Shown here piece by piece: positions 17,137-26,537 of a stretch of 64,000 bases of DNA. The notes below the pieces were generated by a model. The model searched no databases and was not told the DNA's origin. It was given only the letters and a program-made list of their open reading frames with translations. Location of the stretch: the NCBI GenBank assembly GCA_035541895.1, contig DATKMK010000043.1, positions 105,315-169,314 on the forward strand, in the 5' to 3' direction. The stretch is from DATKMK01 sp035541895 (GTDB taxonomy: Bacteria; Desulfobacterota; Binatia; HRBIN30; JACQVA1). Position numbers and translations under genes: made by a program. Positions within the stretch are counted from its first letter, which is position 1, and each line of letters opens with the position of its first letter.

Positions 17137-18003
17137 TCACCCTTTTCTGAGCAACTCGAGGACTTCGTCCATCGTGCCGAGTGCCGGCACGCGTTCTTCG
17201 AGGATGTCGTCCATGCGGGTGCGGATGTGCCGTTTCCACTCGGGATGCGGGAAGATGTAGAAGCGCTCATTGCGAATCGCCTCGAATACCACGTCGGCGA
17301 CCATGCTCGGCGGCGAGCCGTTGGCGAGCAACCGCCGTCCCATCTGCGCCATCTCTTCCGCACCCGGCAGTTGCGGCGCCGTGTCGGCCAGCTCAGTCGG
17401 CCGATTGCGGGCCGCGTCGGCGATGTTCGTGTTGACGAAACCGGGACACAGCACCGAGACACGCACCGGCGACGCGAGCATGGTCAACTCGTGGTGCAGC
17501 GTTTCGGAGAGCGCGACGACACCGAACTTGGAGACGTTGTAGGGAGCCGTGCCGGGCCCGGTAATCATGCCGGCCAACGACGCCGTGTTGACGATGTGGC
17601 CTTCGCCTTGCGCGAGCAGAATCGGCGTGAACACGCGCACGCCGTGGATGACGCCCCACAGATTGACACCGAGCAACCATTCCCAATCAGCGACCGTTTG
17701 CATCCACGTCGGCCCCGAGGTCACCACCCCGGCGTTGTTGCAGACGATGTGAATCGCGCCGAACTTCTCTTGGGCGACCTGCCCCAGGCGCTCGACCTCG
17801 GCGGCCTTCGATACATCGGTTCGCACCGCCAGCGTCCGTTTTCCCGATGGATCGATCTCGCGCGCGGCCTGGTCGAGCGCCCCGGCTTCCACGTCGGCAA
17901 GCACCACCTTCATTCCTTCGTTGGCAAACCGCTGCGCCAACGCACGCCCGATGCCACTCGCCGCGCCGGTGACGACCGCCACTTTGTCACGGAATTCCTT
18001 CAT
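17137..18003 (-). CDS. Short-chain dehydrogenase/reductase
   Basis: The 288-residue protein is a classical SDR. The cofactor site TGAASGIG is at residues 12-19, with an Asp at the end of strand 2 (VLADVEA) favouring NAD(H). NNAG is at 89-92 and the catalytic Ser142-Tyr155-Lys159 is in the motif YNVSK. A C-terminal extension (FYIFPHPEWKRHIRTRMDDILEERVP) is typical of a subgroup often annotated as hydroxysteroid or alcohol dehydrogenases. GGAGG precedes the ATG at 18003. Substrate unknown. Confidence 0.92.
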   Translation of the reverse strand: MKEFRDKVAVVTGAASGIGRALAQRFANEGMKVVLADVEAGALDQAAREIDPSGKRTLAVRTDVSKAAEVERLGQVAQEKFGAIHIVCNNAGVVTSGPTWMQTVADWEWLLGVNLWGVIHGVRVFTPILLAQGEGHIVNTASLAGMITGPGTAPYNVSKFGVVALSETLHHELTMLASPVRVSVLCPGFVNTNIADAARNRPTELADTAPQLPGAEEMAQMGRRLLANGSPPSMVADVVFEAIRNERFYIFPHPEWKRHIRTRMDDILEERVPALGTMDEVLELLRKG

Positions 18004-18147
18004 GCGATCCTCCCGCGCCAGTCATGCGTGGACCGGCCGTGCAATGCAAGTGGGATTCGGCTGCATCACGCCGCTGGCGCGGACCGATCGATGAAATGTC
18101 TGCGCCGCTCCTTCCCTTCCTTCACGCTTGCCGCTAGTGATCGTCCC

Positions 18148-18879
18148 ATGCAACGGAGCATCGATCTGGACGGCTGTCTCAACTTCCGCGACCTCGGCGG
18201 CTATCCGACGCAAGATGGGCGCACCGTCCGTTGGCGGATGCTGTTTCGCAGCGACGCGCTCCATCTCCTGACCGCGGACGACATTGCTCGGCTGCGCGAC
18301 GAGTTGCGCATCGGCGACGTGATCGATTTGCGCTCGACCGCTGAAGTACGCAGTGACGGTCGCGGGCCCCTCGCCGACGAAGCAATCCGCTTTCACCATC
18401 TCCCACTCTTCGACGGCGACGCCGTCCGTCGCGACGAAAATCCGGCCGCATATACGCTTGCGGACCGCTACTTTCTGCTCGCCGAGTTCGCCAAGGACGC
18501 GATTGCACGTGTGATCACAACCCTGGCGAGCAGCGACGCACCCGCCGTCTATCATTGCGCAGCCGGCAAAGACCGCACTGGAGTCATCTCCGCCGTGCTG
18601 TTGGGCATCCTCGGCGTGAAAGATGAGATCATCGTCGCCGACTACGCCGCCACGCAGGAAAACCTCGACGCGATCATCGAGCGCTTGATGGCCAGCGAAG
18701 GCTACCAAACCATGCTGAGCGCGCTGCCGCCCGATACCTTGCACGCGCAACCCGAAACCATGATCACGCTGCTCGAGCGCGTGCGCGATCGCTACGGCTC
18801 GATGCGCGCCTACGCCCGCGACGCCGGCGTGTCGGACGACGCGGTGGGTCGGCTCGCGGCGCGGTTGCTGGTGGGCTGA
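18148..18879 (+). CDS. Tyrosine/serine protein phosphatase (DSP/Siw14-like)
   Basis: The 243-residue protein carries the signature C-x5-R loop HCAAGKDRTG (Cys137, Arg143) and the N-terminal NFRDLGGYPT motif of the bacterial Y_phosphatase3 family, which dephosphorylates proteins or phosphoinositides. The start at 18148 is the ATG immediately before the conserved SIDLDGCLNFRDLGG block; the ATG at 18091 is an alternative, and neither has a good ribosome-binding site. It stands alone, divergent from the SDR gene. Confidence 0.87.
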   Translation: MQRSIDLDGCLNFRDLGGYPTQDGRTVRWRMLFRSDALHLLTADDIARLRDELRIGDVIDLRSTAEVRSDGRGPLADEAIRFHHLPLFDGDAVRRDENPAAYTLADRYFLLAEFAKDAIARVITTLASSDAPAVYHCAAGKDRTGVISAVLLGILGVKDEIIVADYAATQENLDAIIERLMASEGYQTMLSALPPDTLHAQPETMITLLERVRDRYGSMRAYARDAGVSDDAVGRLAARLLVG

Positions 18880-19184
18880 CGCGCTCGATCCAGATTTTTC
18901 TTCCCTCGCTCTGAGTTCACACAACTCGCTCGATTGTGTCGGCCGCCGCTTGCAGCCTTTCCGGCGGAGCCGACAGCTTGGCAAGGAGTCGATCAAGCTA
19001 CGCACGCCATCGACCAGGCGGCCAGTTCGCGCCGCCGGTCTCCAGATAGTTCGTCATCCCTCACGGCCGAGCGGTAGCTGGCATTGGAGTGAACCAGTAC
19101 CGACGTGCAGGAGTATCCGCGCTTCTGCGGCGAAGGATCTCTCGCTACTCGAAAGAAGAGCCTTCGTGTCGGAAGCGGCGACAC
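18880..19184. other. Intergenic region without recognised gene
   Basis: About 305 nt between the phosphatase stop and the stop of the convergent secreted-protein gene. I see no protein-like frame with a ribosome-binding site, no clear hairpin with T-tract, and no RNA gene I recognise. A minus-strand frame of ~63 codons exists but reads as low-complexity Ser/Arg-rich sequence. Confidence 0.5.
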
Positions 19185-19793
19185 TCAAGATGCTGGCGGT
19201 GATCCGACGGGGTTCCGATGGCGCCGGCGTAGACTGAGCATTCCCCCGAGCAACAGGAGGCTCGTCACGAAGGCGATCCCGGCGATGGAAGCAGCAGGTG
19301 CGAAGGCCACTCCTTGGGAGATCACGTCGCGCAAGGGAACGACCGCGAGCGCGCCGTTCGCCAACACCGTTCCTGGAAGGACGAGCATGAGCGCGTTCGG
19401 TGCACCGAGGGAGTACCAGTGGTCTCGGCTGTCATTGACGTTGTAAAAATTGGAGCCGTTGGTCATCATGCCGTTAGCCCGCGTGAATTGCGTCGGCTGC
19501 GATCCATTCCACGACATCGTCTGAATCGGCTGGCCACCCTCGTCGTATGGCGCACCGACGTTCGCCGCGATCTGAGACGCCGACACCGAGAAGCTCTTGA
19601 AGGTGAACACCGCGGCACCGCCGGTCTGGCTAAACGTTCCGTCGGTGACGAAGGTGCCGGACTCGGTGGAGAACGACCAGCCCCACAAGACGTCCGCGAC
19701 ACTCACCGCCGGATGCTGGCAAAGCACCGCGAGCACGCCGACTGCCGATAGCCATCGCGACACTCTGTCGCATCCCTCGCCCTTAGTCCGCAT
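19185..19793 (-). CDS. Secreted protein with C-terminal membrane anchor resembling a sorting tail
   Basis: The 202-residue product has a signal peptide (residues ~15-33, WLSAVGVLAVLCQHPAVSVA). A beta-rich middle follows with GWSFSTESGTFVTDGTFSQTG and aromatic repeats. The C-terminus has a hydrophobic segment (IAGIAFVTSLLLLGGMLSL) followed by RRRHR. Signal peptide plus a C-terminal helix and arginine cluster is the layout of PEP-CTERM/exosortase substrates, but no canonical PEP or IPTL motif is visible. AGGAAGG precedes the ATG at 19793. Function unknown, probably surface-exposed. Confidence 0.72.
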   Translation of the reverse strand: MRTKGEGCDRVSRWLSAVGVLAVLCQHPAVSVADVLWGWSFSTESGTFVTDGTFSQTGGAAVFTFKSFSVSASQIAANVGAPYDEGGQPIQTMSWNGSQPTQFTRANGMMTNGSNFYNVNDSRDHWYSLGAPNALMLVLPGTVLANGALAVVPLRDVISQGVAFAPAASIAGIAFVTSLLLLGGMLSLRRRHRNPVGSPPAS

Positions 19794-19952
19794 CGCATCC
19801 TTCCTATAGGCCCGTGGATCTCCGCTATCCCAAAGCGCACGGAACGCACCTCTACAGGAGGCAAAGGTGCCCATCAAGGAAAAAGGGACCGCAGGCGCTG
19901 GCTTCGTAACCGCTCCAGTTGGTCAATGGGTGCGCCGACAAGGCGCGACGAC

Positions 19953-20435
19953 CTATTCGGTTGCCGATGCCGAGGGTTCCTTGCATTCGAGGCAGCGGAA
20001 GCGTTTGCTCCCCGCCGTTCTTTGCACGAACGCTTCGTCGCCGGCGTGGATCGCGCGCTGGCACGCGCTGCACTCCGCGTCACGGTTGGCAACAACGCGA
20101 ACCCATTCGCTTTCGGTCGGCGACGGTGGGCTGAACATGCGCTCCATCAACTCGTCAACGCCGTCGAGCACGTCGCTGAGGACCGTACGAATGTCTTGGA
20201 AGATCTGCCGAATCTCGGGCGCGCTGGCCTCGCGGTACATGCGGCGGCAACTGTGACGGTAGCGCCGGCGCGCCCAGCGCCAGTCGCGTGACAGATCGTC
20301 GGCGAGCTCGCCGGCGTGTTCCTGCAGGCGCTCGGCGAATTTGCTCGCGTCGCGCGCCACCCGCTGCGCAAAATGTTCGGCGGCGCGGCCGATGTGCTCC
20401 CAGCCGTCGTCGCGGCTCTCGTCGCTCGTGGTCAT
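19953..20435 (-). CDS. Helical protein with C-terminal zinc ribbon
   Basis: The 160-residue protein has an acidic/basic amphipathic N-terminal half rich in Arg and Glu (DGWEHIGRAAEHFAQRVARD..., likely coiled coil). It ends in a CxxC-x22-CxxC zinc ribbon (ECSACQRAIHAGDEAF ... RCLECKEP). I recognise no family. AAGGAGGA precedes the ATG. Its start overlaps the stop of the upstream RHH gene by 4 nt (ATGA), so translation is coupled, and the partner has a similar C-terminal zinc ribbon; the two products may act together. Confidence 0.78.
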   Translation of the reverse strand: MTTSDESRDDGWEHIGRAAEHFAQRVARDASKFAERLQEHAGELADDLSRDWRWARRRYRHSCRRMYREASAPEIRQIFQDIRTVLSDVLDGVDELMERMFSPPSPTESEWVRVVANRDAECSACQRAIHAGDEAFVQRTAGSKRFRCLECKEPSASATE

Positions 20436-20857
20436 GATGCGTCCTCCTTCTTCGCGGCGTGGTTGTCGCCACGCTGATGCAAGCGCTGCACGCACCGGCT
20501 ACACAGAAACACCGGCGGCCCGCCCGGCTCGTCGCGCAGCCCGCGATACGCCGCACTGCCGACGGCCAGCACCGTGTTGCACTGCACACAGTTGGCGGCG
20601 CGATTGAGAATCAATTCTTGCCAACCGTAGATCTCATTGAGATCGGGCGTGCCGCGGCTGAAGCGCCGCGCCGGAGCGGCGCCCAGACTTTCTTCAACGA
20701 TGCCCTCGACCAAATCGAGCGCGCCCTCGAGCACGTTGCGCACCACCAGCGACACCGGCGACCGCCGCCGCCGCGCTTCGCGCTTGAGCGCCTCTTCGAG
20801 GTCGCCCGAGATGCGCGTGTGCAGCCAGCGTTCCTTGTAGTGCCGGTGCGATCTCAC
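20432..20857 (-). CDS. Ribbon-helix-helix DNA-binding protein with C-terminal zinc ribbon
   Basis: The N-terminal region KERWLHTRISGDLEEALKRE plus ARRRRSPVSLVVRNVLEGAL fits an Arc/MetJ-type ribbon-helix-helix: a short strand, then two helices. A hinge follows, then a CxxC...CxxC treble-clef-like tail (NCVQCN ... FLCSRC). The GTG at 20857 gives 141 residues and the short N-terminus usual for such proteins; an ATG at 20968 would add 37 residues and place the palindrome inside the gene. A perfect 10-bp palindrome lies 8 nt upstream of the GTG, which suggests autoregulation. The downstream gene overlaps by 4 nt. Confidence 0.75.
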   Translation of the reverse strand: MRSHRHYKERWLHTRISGDLEEALKREARRRRSPVSLVVRNVLEGALDLVEGIVEESLGAAPARRFSRGTPDLNEIYGWQELILNRAANCVQCNTVLAVGSAAYRGLRDEPGGPPVFLCSRCVQRLHQRGDNHAAKKEDAS

Positions 20858-20864
20858 GTGCTCA

Positions 20865-20887
20865 CGTGTATCACGTTGTGATACACG
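20865..20887. promoter_or_regulatory. Perfect 10-bp-arm palindrome, likely operator of the RHH operon
   Basis: CGTGTATCAC (20865-20874) and GTGATACACG (20878-20887) are perfect inverted repeats separated by GTT. On the minus strand three tandem TTGACC elements (-35-like) occur just upstream, at about 20887-20915. The site is just in front of the RHH gene's GTG start, as expected for an autorepressor operator covering its promoter. Confidence 0.72.
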
Positions 20888-20980
20888 GTCAAGCGGGTCA
20901 AGACGGGTCAAGACGGAGGGGTAGAAATTCTCTTCTTGACCGGCGACCCGCGCCTGACTACGGTTCATCTCGGTTTTCGA

Positions 20981-21092
20981 TTCGTTGCACGACTGGCGAC
21001 TCCGGTGCGAATCCGGAGGGTCCCGCTCGCGGGATCGCGTGGAACCGACCACGAGGGAGTGCTGACGCTGGAGGGCCGAACGCCTGGGTCCC
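20981..21092 (+). ncRNA. ZTP (pfl) riboswitch-like leader of glyA
   Basis: The leader contains, in order, GCAC-GACTGGCGA (20987-20999), a hairpin GTGG...CCAC (21039-21052) followed by GAGGGAGTGC, which closes the first stem (GCAC with GTGC), and downstream GCCGAACGCCTGGGT (21075-21089). This is the arrangement of the ZTP/pfl aptamer. Two extra hairpins (21000-21018 and ~21020-21035) are inserted in the variable joint. Downstream, GCGTCG (21110-21115) can pair with CGACGC (21130-21135), next to the GAGG ribosome-binding site, suggesting control of translation. ZTP riboswitches are known to control glyA and purine genes. Confidence 0.72.
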
Positions 21093-21144
21093 CATAACGG
21101 GGATGCCGGGCGTCGTTGTTTCCGGCTCCCGACGCGAGGTGCTC

Positions 21145-22383
<1,239 letters not shown>

Positions 22384-22440
22384 CCGCACGACGCTGGGCG
22401 CCTTGCGCCCCTGCGGCAAATCCACTATGCGCGGGGCCGT

Positions 22441-23445
22441 ATGCGCATCGGCGTCATCGGCGGCGGCAGTTGGGGCACCGCACTGGCGAAGCTGCTGGCG
22501 GAATTGGATCACGACGTCGCGTTGTGGTTCCACAATCCCGAGGTCGAACGGGTCGCCGCGGAGCATCGCGAGAATCGGGTCTACCTGCCCGGCTTTCGTT
22601 TGCCTGATCGCCTGCACACCACCACCGCCTTGCGCGAAGCGGTCGACGGGTGTCCGATCGTCTTATCGGTCGTGCCGTCACACGCGACCCGCAGCGTAAT
22701 GGAGCAAGCCGCGCCGTTTCTCGCACCTGACGCCCTGTTGGTAAGCGCGTCGAAGGGCGTTGAGGAAGGCTCGCTCAAGCGGATGTCGGAAGTTTTGACC
22801 GACATCTTCGGCTGGCAGCGCGCCGGTCAAGTGGCCTCGCTGTCGGGACCCAGTTTCGCGCGCGAAGTCGCCGCCGGCATGCCGACCGCCGTCACTGTGG
22901 CCGCCGCCGACATGACTGTCGCCGAGCGACTGCAGAAGACCTTCCTGGCGCCGACGTTCCGCGTCTACGCCAGCACCGATCTGGTCGGCGTTGAGATCGG
23001 CGGCACGGTGAAGAACGTGATTGCGATCGCCGCCGGCGTCAGCGACGGACTCGGCTTTGGAAGCAGCACGCGCGCGGCGCTGATTACCCGCGGCGTCGCC
23101 GAGATCGCGCGACTGGTGCAGAAGCTCGGCGGCGATCCACGAACCGTCTCGGGACTCTCCGGCGTGGGCGACCTCGTGCTCACGTGCACAGGCGACCTCA
23201 GCCGCAATCGCACGGTCGGCTTGCGCCTGGGGCACGGCGAACAACTGCGCGACATCCTCGCCGACATGAAGATGGTTGCCGAAGGGGTGAAAAATAGTAC
23301 AACCGTCTGCGAGCTGGCGCGACGAGCCGGTGTGGAGTTGCCGATCGCCGAACAGATCCGCCAGCTCTTGCACGAAGACAAGCCCGCGCGCCAAGTCGTC
23401 GGCGATTTGATGAGTCGTCAGGCACGACCGGAATTCTGGAACTGA
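22441..23445 (+). CDS. gpsA: NAD(P)-dependent glycerol-3-phosphate dehydrogenase
   Basis: The 334-residue enzyme reduces dihydroxyacetone phosphate to sn-glycerol 3-phosphate for phospholipid synthesis. The nucleotide-binding GGGSWGTA is at residues 7-14. The catalytic lysine lies in GGTVKNVIAIAAG, and the family motifs SKG, LSGPSFAREV and SGVGDLVLTCTGDLSRNR are all present. Length is normal. It follows glyA and precedes a small zinc-protein gene by 10 nt. Confidence 0.97.
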   Translation: MRIGVIGGGSWGTALAKLLAELDHDVALWFHNPEVERVAAEHRENRVYLPGFRLPDRLHTTTALREAVDGCPIVLSVVPSHATRSVMEQAAPFLAPDALLVSASKGVEEGSLKRMSEVLTDIFGWQRAGQVASLSGPSFAREVAAGMPTAVTVAAADMTVAERLQKTFLAPTFRVYASTDLVGVEIGGTVKNVIAIAAGVSDGLGFGSSTRAALITRGVAEIARLVQKLGGDPRTVSGLSGVGDLVLTCTGDLSRNRTVGLRLGHGEQLRDILADMKMVAEGVKNSTTVCELARRAGVELPIAEQIRQLLHEDKPARQVVGDLMSRQARPEFWN

Positions 23446-23455
23446 AAGGACCCGT

Positions 23456-23695
23456 ATGGGAAACAAAGGCACCTGCAAGGCCGAGAAGTGCGACAAGGAC
23501 GTCAAAGCCAAGGGATATTGTGCGCGCCATTACGCGCAGTGGCGCAAGGGGAAACTGGGGAAGCCGCGCTACAAAATCTGCCACGCCGAAAACTGCCGCA
23601 AGCCGATCAGCCGTCGCGGTCTGTGTCCGGATCACTTCGTCGCACAATTCGGCAAGAAGAAGGCTGAAGCCACCCCCGCAGCTCCCGCCGCTTAA
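23456..23695 (+). CDS. Small protein with duplicated Cys/His zinc motif
   Basis: The 79-residue protein contains the same pattern twice, C-x4-C-x9-C-x2-H (CKAEKC...GYCARHY and CHAENC...GLCPDHF), flanked by basic residues and a Pro/Ala tail. Each unit would hold one zinc ion and resembles the short zinc modules found in front of HNH domains and in small nucleic-acid-binding proteins. A GAAAGGA site precedes the ATG. It probably shares the gpsA transcript. Exact function unknown. Confidence 0.82.
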   Translation: MGNKGTCKAEKCDKDVKAKGYCARHYAQWRKGKLGKPRYKICHAENCRKPISRRGLCPDHFVAQFGKKKAEATPAAPAA

Positions 23696-23710
23696 GCGCG
23701 TTCGCGCCGC

Positions 23711-24643
23711 TCATGTCGGGGCGGTCGCACACAGCGCCAACGTGCGCTCGACCGTCGGGATCCCGGGCCGGCCGCCCAGGCGTTCGCATTTCAGCGCCGC
23801 CGCGGCGGCGGCGAACTGCAAGGTGCGCGCGATCGGCCAACCGTGTAGCAGGCCGTAGATGCAGCCGGCGTGAAAGATGTCGCCGGCGCCGGTCGTATCG
23901 ACGACCGGTACACGAAACGACGGCGTGTAGTGAAAGCGGCCGTCGGCAAACGCCAGTGCGCCGCCGGGTCCGAGGGTGACGCCGACGAGCGTCGGACCCA
24001 TCTGCGCGGCGCGGCGCAACGCGGATCGCACGTCGCCCGCGTTGGTCAACTTTGGAAGCACCTCGACCGAAGCGATCAGCACGTCGGTGAGGCGCAGCAG
24101 TTCGTCGACCCCCGGGCCGGGGCCGTCGATGTCGAGGACCGTCATCACGCCGGCGTCCTTTGCCCACTGTGCGGCCCGCAGCGATGCCGCGATGTCGTAC
24201 GCGTCCATCAGCAAGACTTGTCCGCCGACCAGGTGCTCCCGCTGCAACTCTTCCGGACGCATCGCCAACTCGTCGGGACGCTGCCACATCACGGCACGTT
24301 CCCCGGACACTTGGTCGATGACGATGACCGACACGTGATGCCCGACGCCGCGGCGCGTGGTCGCGCCGCCGAGATCGATGCCCTCGTCCGCGAGTGAGCG
24401 ACGCGATTCGGCGCCATCGGCATCGTCGCCAAAGCACCCGACGTACGCGGCACGTACGCCCCAGCGTTGCAGCGCCACCAACGCGGTCGGCACTTGGCCG
24501 CCGGGTTGCCGCTCGTAGGCCACCATGCGCTGCTTCGAGTCGAGCCGTGGATGTCGCGCGACGACACACAAGTGATCGATCGTGTTCAAGCCGAAGCCGA
24601 CGACCCCGATGCGGGCATCGTCGCGTACGCGGCCGACCGTCAC
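23711..24643 (-). CDS. PfkB family sugar kinase
   Basis: The 310-residue protein is a ribokinase-type kinase. The N-terminal PGGQVPTALVALQRWG motif contacts sugar, and the C-terminal VDTTGAGDIFHAG motif carries the anion hole and catalytic Asp. TLGPGGALAF is the ATP-side loop. The sugar is not predictable. The start overlaps the upstream DUF1573 gene stop by 4 nt, so it is the last gene of a minus-strand run. Confidence 0.9.
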   Translation of the reverse strand: MTVGRVRDDARIGVVGFGLNTIDHLCVVARHPRLDSKQRMVAYERQPGGQVPTALVALQRWGVRAAYVGCFGDDADGAESRRSLADEGIDLGGATTRRGVGHHVSVIVIDQVSGERAVMWQRPDELAMRPEELQREHLVGGQVLLMDAYDIAASLRAAQWAKDAGVMTVLDIDGPGPGVDELLRLTDVLIASVEVLPKLTNAGDVRSALRRAAQMGPTLVGVTLGPGGALAFADGRFHYTPSFRVPVVDTTGAGDIFHAGCIYGLLHGWPIARTLQFAAAAAALKCERLGGRPGIPTVERTLALCATAPT

Positions 24644-25656
24644 CTCTTCTCCCGAATCGTTGCCGACACCGGTAGGACGATTTCTGCCTGATCGGGTCGG
24701 TTCGTCTGAATCGTCAGTTGCGCATTCACTCGCCCGGGAGCGAGCGAGTCGGAGAGATTCAGCCGCACGCGGTATTCGCGCCCGTCTTCGACGGTTTCGA
24801 TCGCCGCCCGCGCCACCTCCGGTCGTAGCGACGCACCGACGATCCGCGCGGGGACGTCGCCGTGATTGCGCACGATCACGTCGCGCGCGGCGCTCTCGTT
24901 GCGCGCCACAACGCCGAAGCGCACTGCGCGAGGCGACGGCGCCAGATCACCATCCACGAAACCGATCACGGTCACGCTTACGGTCGGCTGTCGCGCGCTG
25001 CTGGTATCGAGCGTCACGGTCTCGGTGAAGCGGCCGAGCGGTGCGTTCGGGCGAATCGCCAAGCGCACCGGACGCCCACTTTGATCCGCCGGTCCCGGCA
25101 TGCTCACGTGCAACACGGCGCCGTCTGGTTTCGCCAGGCGCAGCCCGACCGAAGTTGATTCACGCGCCGTGACGATGCGCAGCGGCACATCGAGCTGCTG
25201 GCCGCGTTGCGCGTGACCGACGTACACCTCGGGTGGATCCGCCGCGACGTCGGCAGTGACGTTTGCGCTGAGACTCAACTCGGTGGTCGGTTGGACCGGA
25301 TCGTTGGTGTAGACCGTCACGCTGCGCCCGCCCGTCCCGAACATCCGCGCGGTGTCGCAGCTCGCGAGCACCGACCCGATTTGTCCCGGCGCAATCAGCC
25401 CGGTCGGGTTCACCTCCGCGCGGCAATCACATGCGCTCTTGACGCCGTCGACGCGTAAGGCACTGCCGCCGGCGTTCCGCAGCGTGAATCGGTGCGACAA
25501 CGTCCGCCCTTGTTCGACTGGTCCGAAGTCGTTCGATGTACTGTCGAACACAACCCGGGGCGGCGCCTTGGGCGACTCGGTGGGTGCCCCGCAGCTCGCG
25601 GTCACACCCGCCAGCACCAGCGCGGCAGCCCGCACTCGCCCGCTCCATCGAGGCAT
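24640..25656 (-). CDS. DUF1573-domain lipoprotein
   Basis: The 338-residue product has a lipoprotein signal (LVLAGVTASC, lipidated Cys at ~22). One DUF1573 domain follows (VFDSTSNDFGPVEQGRTLSHRF ... CDCRAEV, with a CDC cysteine pair), then beta-sandwich repeats that resemble Ig-like/ASH domains. DUF1573 proteins are periplasmic or outer-membrane proteins of unclear role. It starts 9 nt after the cyclase gene and overlaps pfkB-type kinase by 4 nt. Confidence 0.82.
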   Translation of the reverse strand: MPRWSGRVRAAALVLAGVTASCGAPTESPKAPPRVVFDSTSNDFGPVEQGRTLSHRFTLRNAGGSALRVDGVKSACDCRAEVNPTGLIAPGQIGSVLASCDTARMFGTGGRSVTVYTNDPVQPTTELSLSANVTADVAADPPEVYVGHAQRGQQLDVPLRIVTARESTSVGLRLAKPDGAVLHVSMPGPADQSGRPVRLAIRPNAPLGRFTETVTLDTSSARQPTVSVTVIGFVDGDLAPSPRAVRFGVVARNESAARDVIVRNHGDVPARIVGASLRPEVARAAIETVEDGREYRVRLNLSDSLAPGRVNAQLTIQTNRPDQAEIVLPVSATIREKR

Positions 25657-25665
25657 CGTGGCGTG

Positions 25666-26478
25666 CTACGGCAAAAGCGCGATGACGCGCGTCGGTCCGC
25701 CGGACCCGCCGGCAATCTTCATCGGCAACGCGATCAGCGTCGCGCCCACCGCCGGCAGCCGATCGACATTGGCGAGATTCTCGAACGCCGGCTTGTTGGC
25801 GCCGTTGATGATGCGGTGAACGATGAAGTCTTGCGACGGGCCGTGATCGATGCTCGCGGTGTCGACCGCGATCGCGTCGATCTCGCGCTCGCGCACCAGA
25901 AATTCCGCCGCGTCCTTCGAGAAGCCGGGGAAGTGCAGATTCTGAACATCGCCCGGTTTATCGGTGCCGAGGTAGCGCAACTTGTCGCCCCAGCGACTGC
26001 CCCAGCCGCTGAACAGGATCACGATGGCGCCCGCGGGAATGCGCCCATGCGCGGCTTCCCACTCGGTCAGGTCGGCCACTTGGAGGCGGTAGTCACGATC
26101 GGCGGCGGCCTTCGCACGCACATCCACGACGACGGCCGGCCCGATTCCGGCGCCGACGGGAACCTGATCGGCGGTCTGGTTGCCTTCGGCGAAATGAATC
26201 GGCGCGTCCATGTGAGTGCCGCCGTGTTCGGCCATGCAGATGTTGTTGGCCGCGTAAAAGTAGCCGCCTGGCGTCTTGCCGTGCGACACTTGCGTGAGCG
26301 AAAACGATTCGGCGGTTGGCCAGTAGATCGTGTCCGGGCCGAAGGCGTACGTGAGGTCGACAATCTTCGATTCGTCGATGGGCGCCGCCGCGACCGGTCG
26401 ACCGCATGCGGTCGCGACGACGACCGCCATTGCGATCGGGCGGAACCTGCGTCGCAATCGAATGCTGCGGGCCTTCAT
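25666..26478 (-). CDS. Cyclase family protein (kynurenine formamidase-like), exported
   Basis: The 270-residue protein has an N-terminal signal sequence (basic start, then AMAVVVATACGRPVAAAP). The cyclase/KynB metal motif HGGTHMDAPIHF follows, with downstream AIAVDTASIDHGPSQD and a final GGPTRVIA. The family holds zinc or manganese and hydrolyses amides or lactones. Export to the periplasm argues against a simple role in tryptophan breakdown. It lies between the nitrilase gene (59 nt) and the DUF1573 gene (9 nt). Confidence 0.86.
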   Translation of the reverse strand: MKARSIRLRRRFRPIAMAVVVATACGRPVAAAPIDESKIVDLTYAFGPDTIYWPTAESFSLTQVSHGKTPGGYFYAANNICMAEHGGTHMDAPIHFAEGNQTADQVPVGAGIGPAVVVDVRAKAAADRDYRLQVADLTEWEAAHGRIPAGAIVILFSGWGSRWGDKLRYLGTDKPGDVQNLHFPGFSKDAAEFLVREREIDAIAVDTASIDHGPSQDFIVHRIINGANKPAFENLANVDRLPAVGATLIALPMKIAGGSGGPTRVIALLP

Positions 26479-26537
26479 GCGATCTCCCTAGATGATGCCG
26501 TCGTGCCGAGTCAATGCGTCGCGCGAAGCGCAGTGCG

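Noticed and set aside
20995..21035. Cobalamin riboswitch or tRNA-like loop (GGTGCGAATCCGG) before glyA
   Set aside because: The loop resembles the cobalamin core, but the surrounding GACTGGCGA, GTGG/CCAC, GGGAGTGC and GCCTGGGT elements fit a ZTP aptamer and no acceptor stem or other tRNA arms exist.
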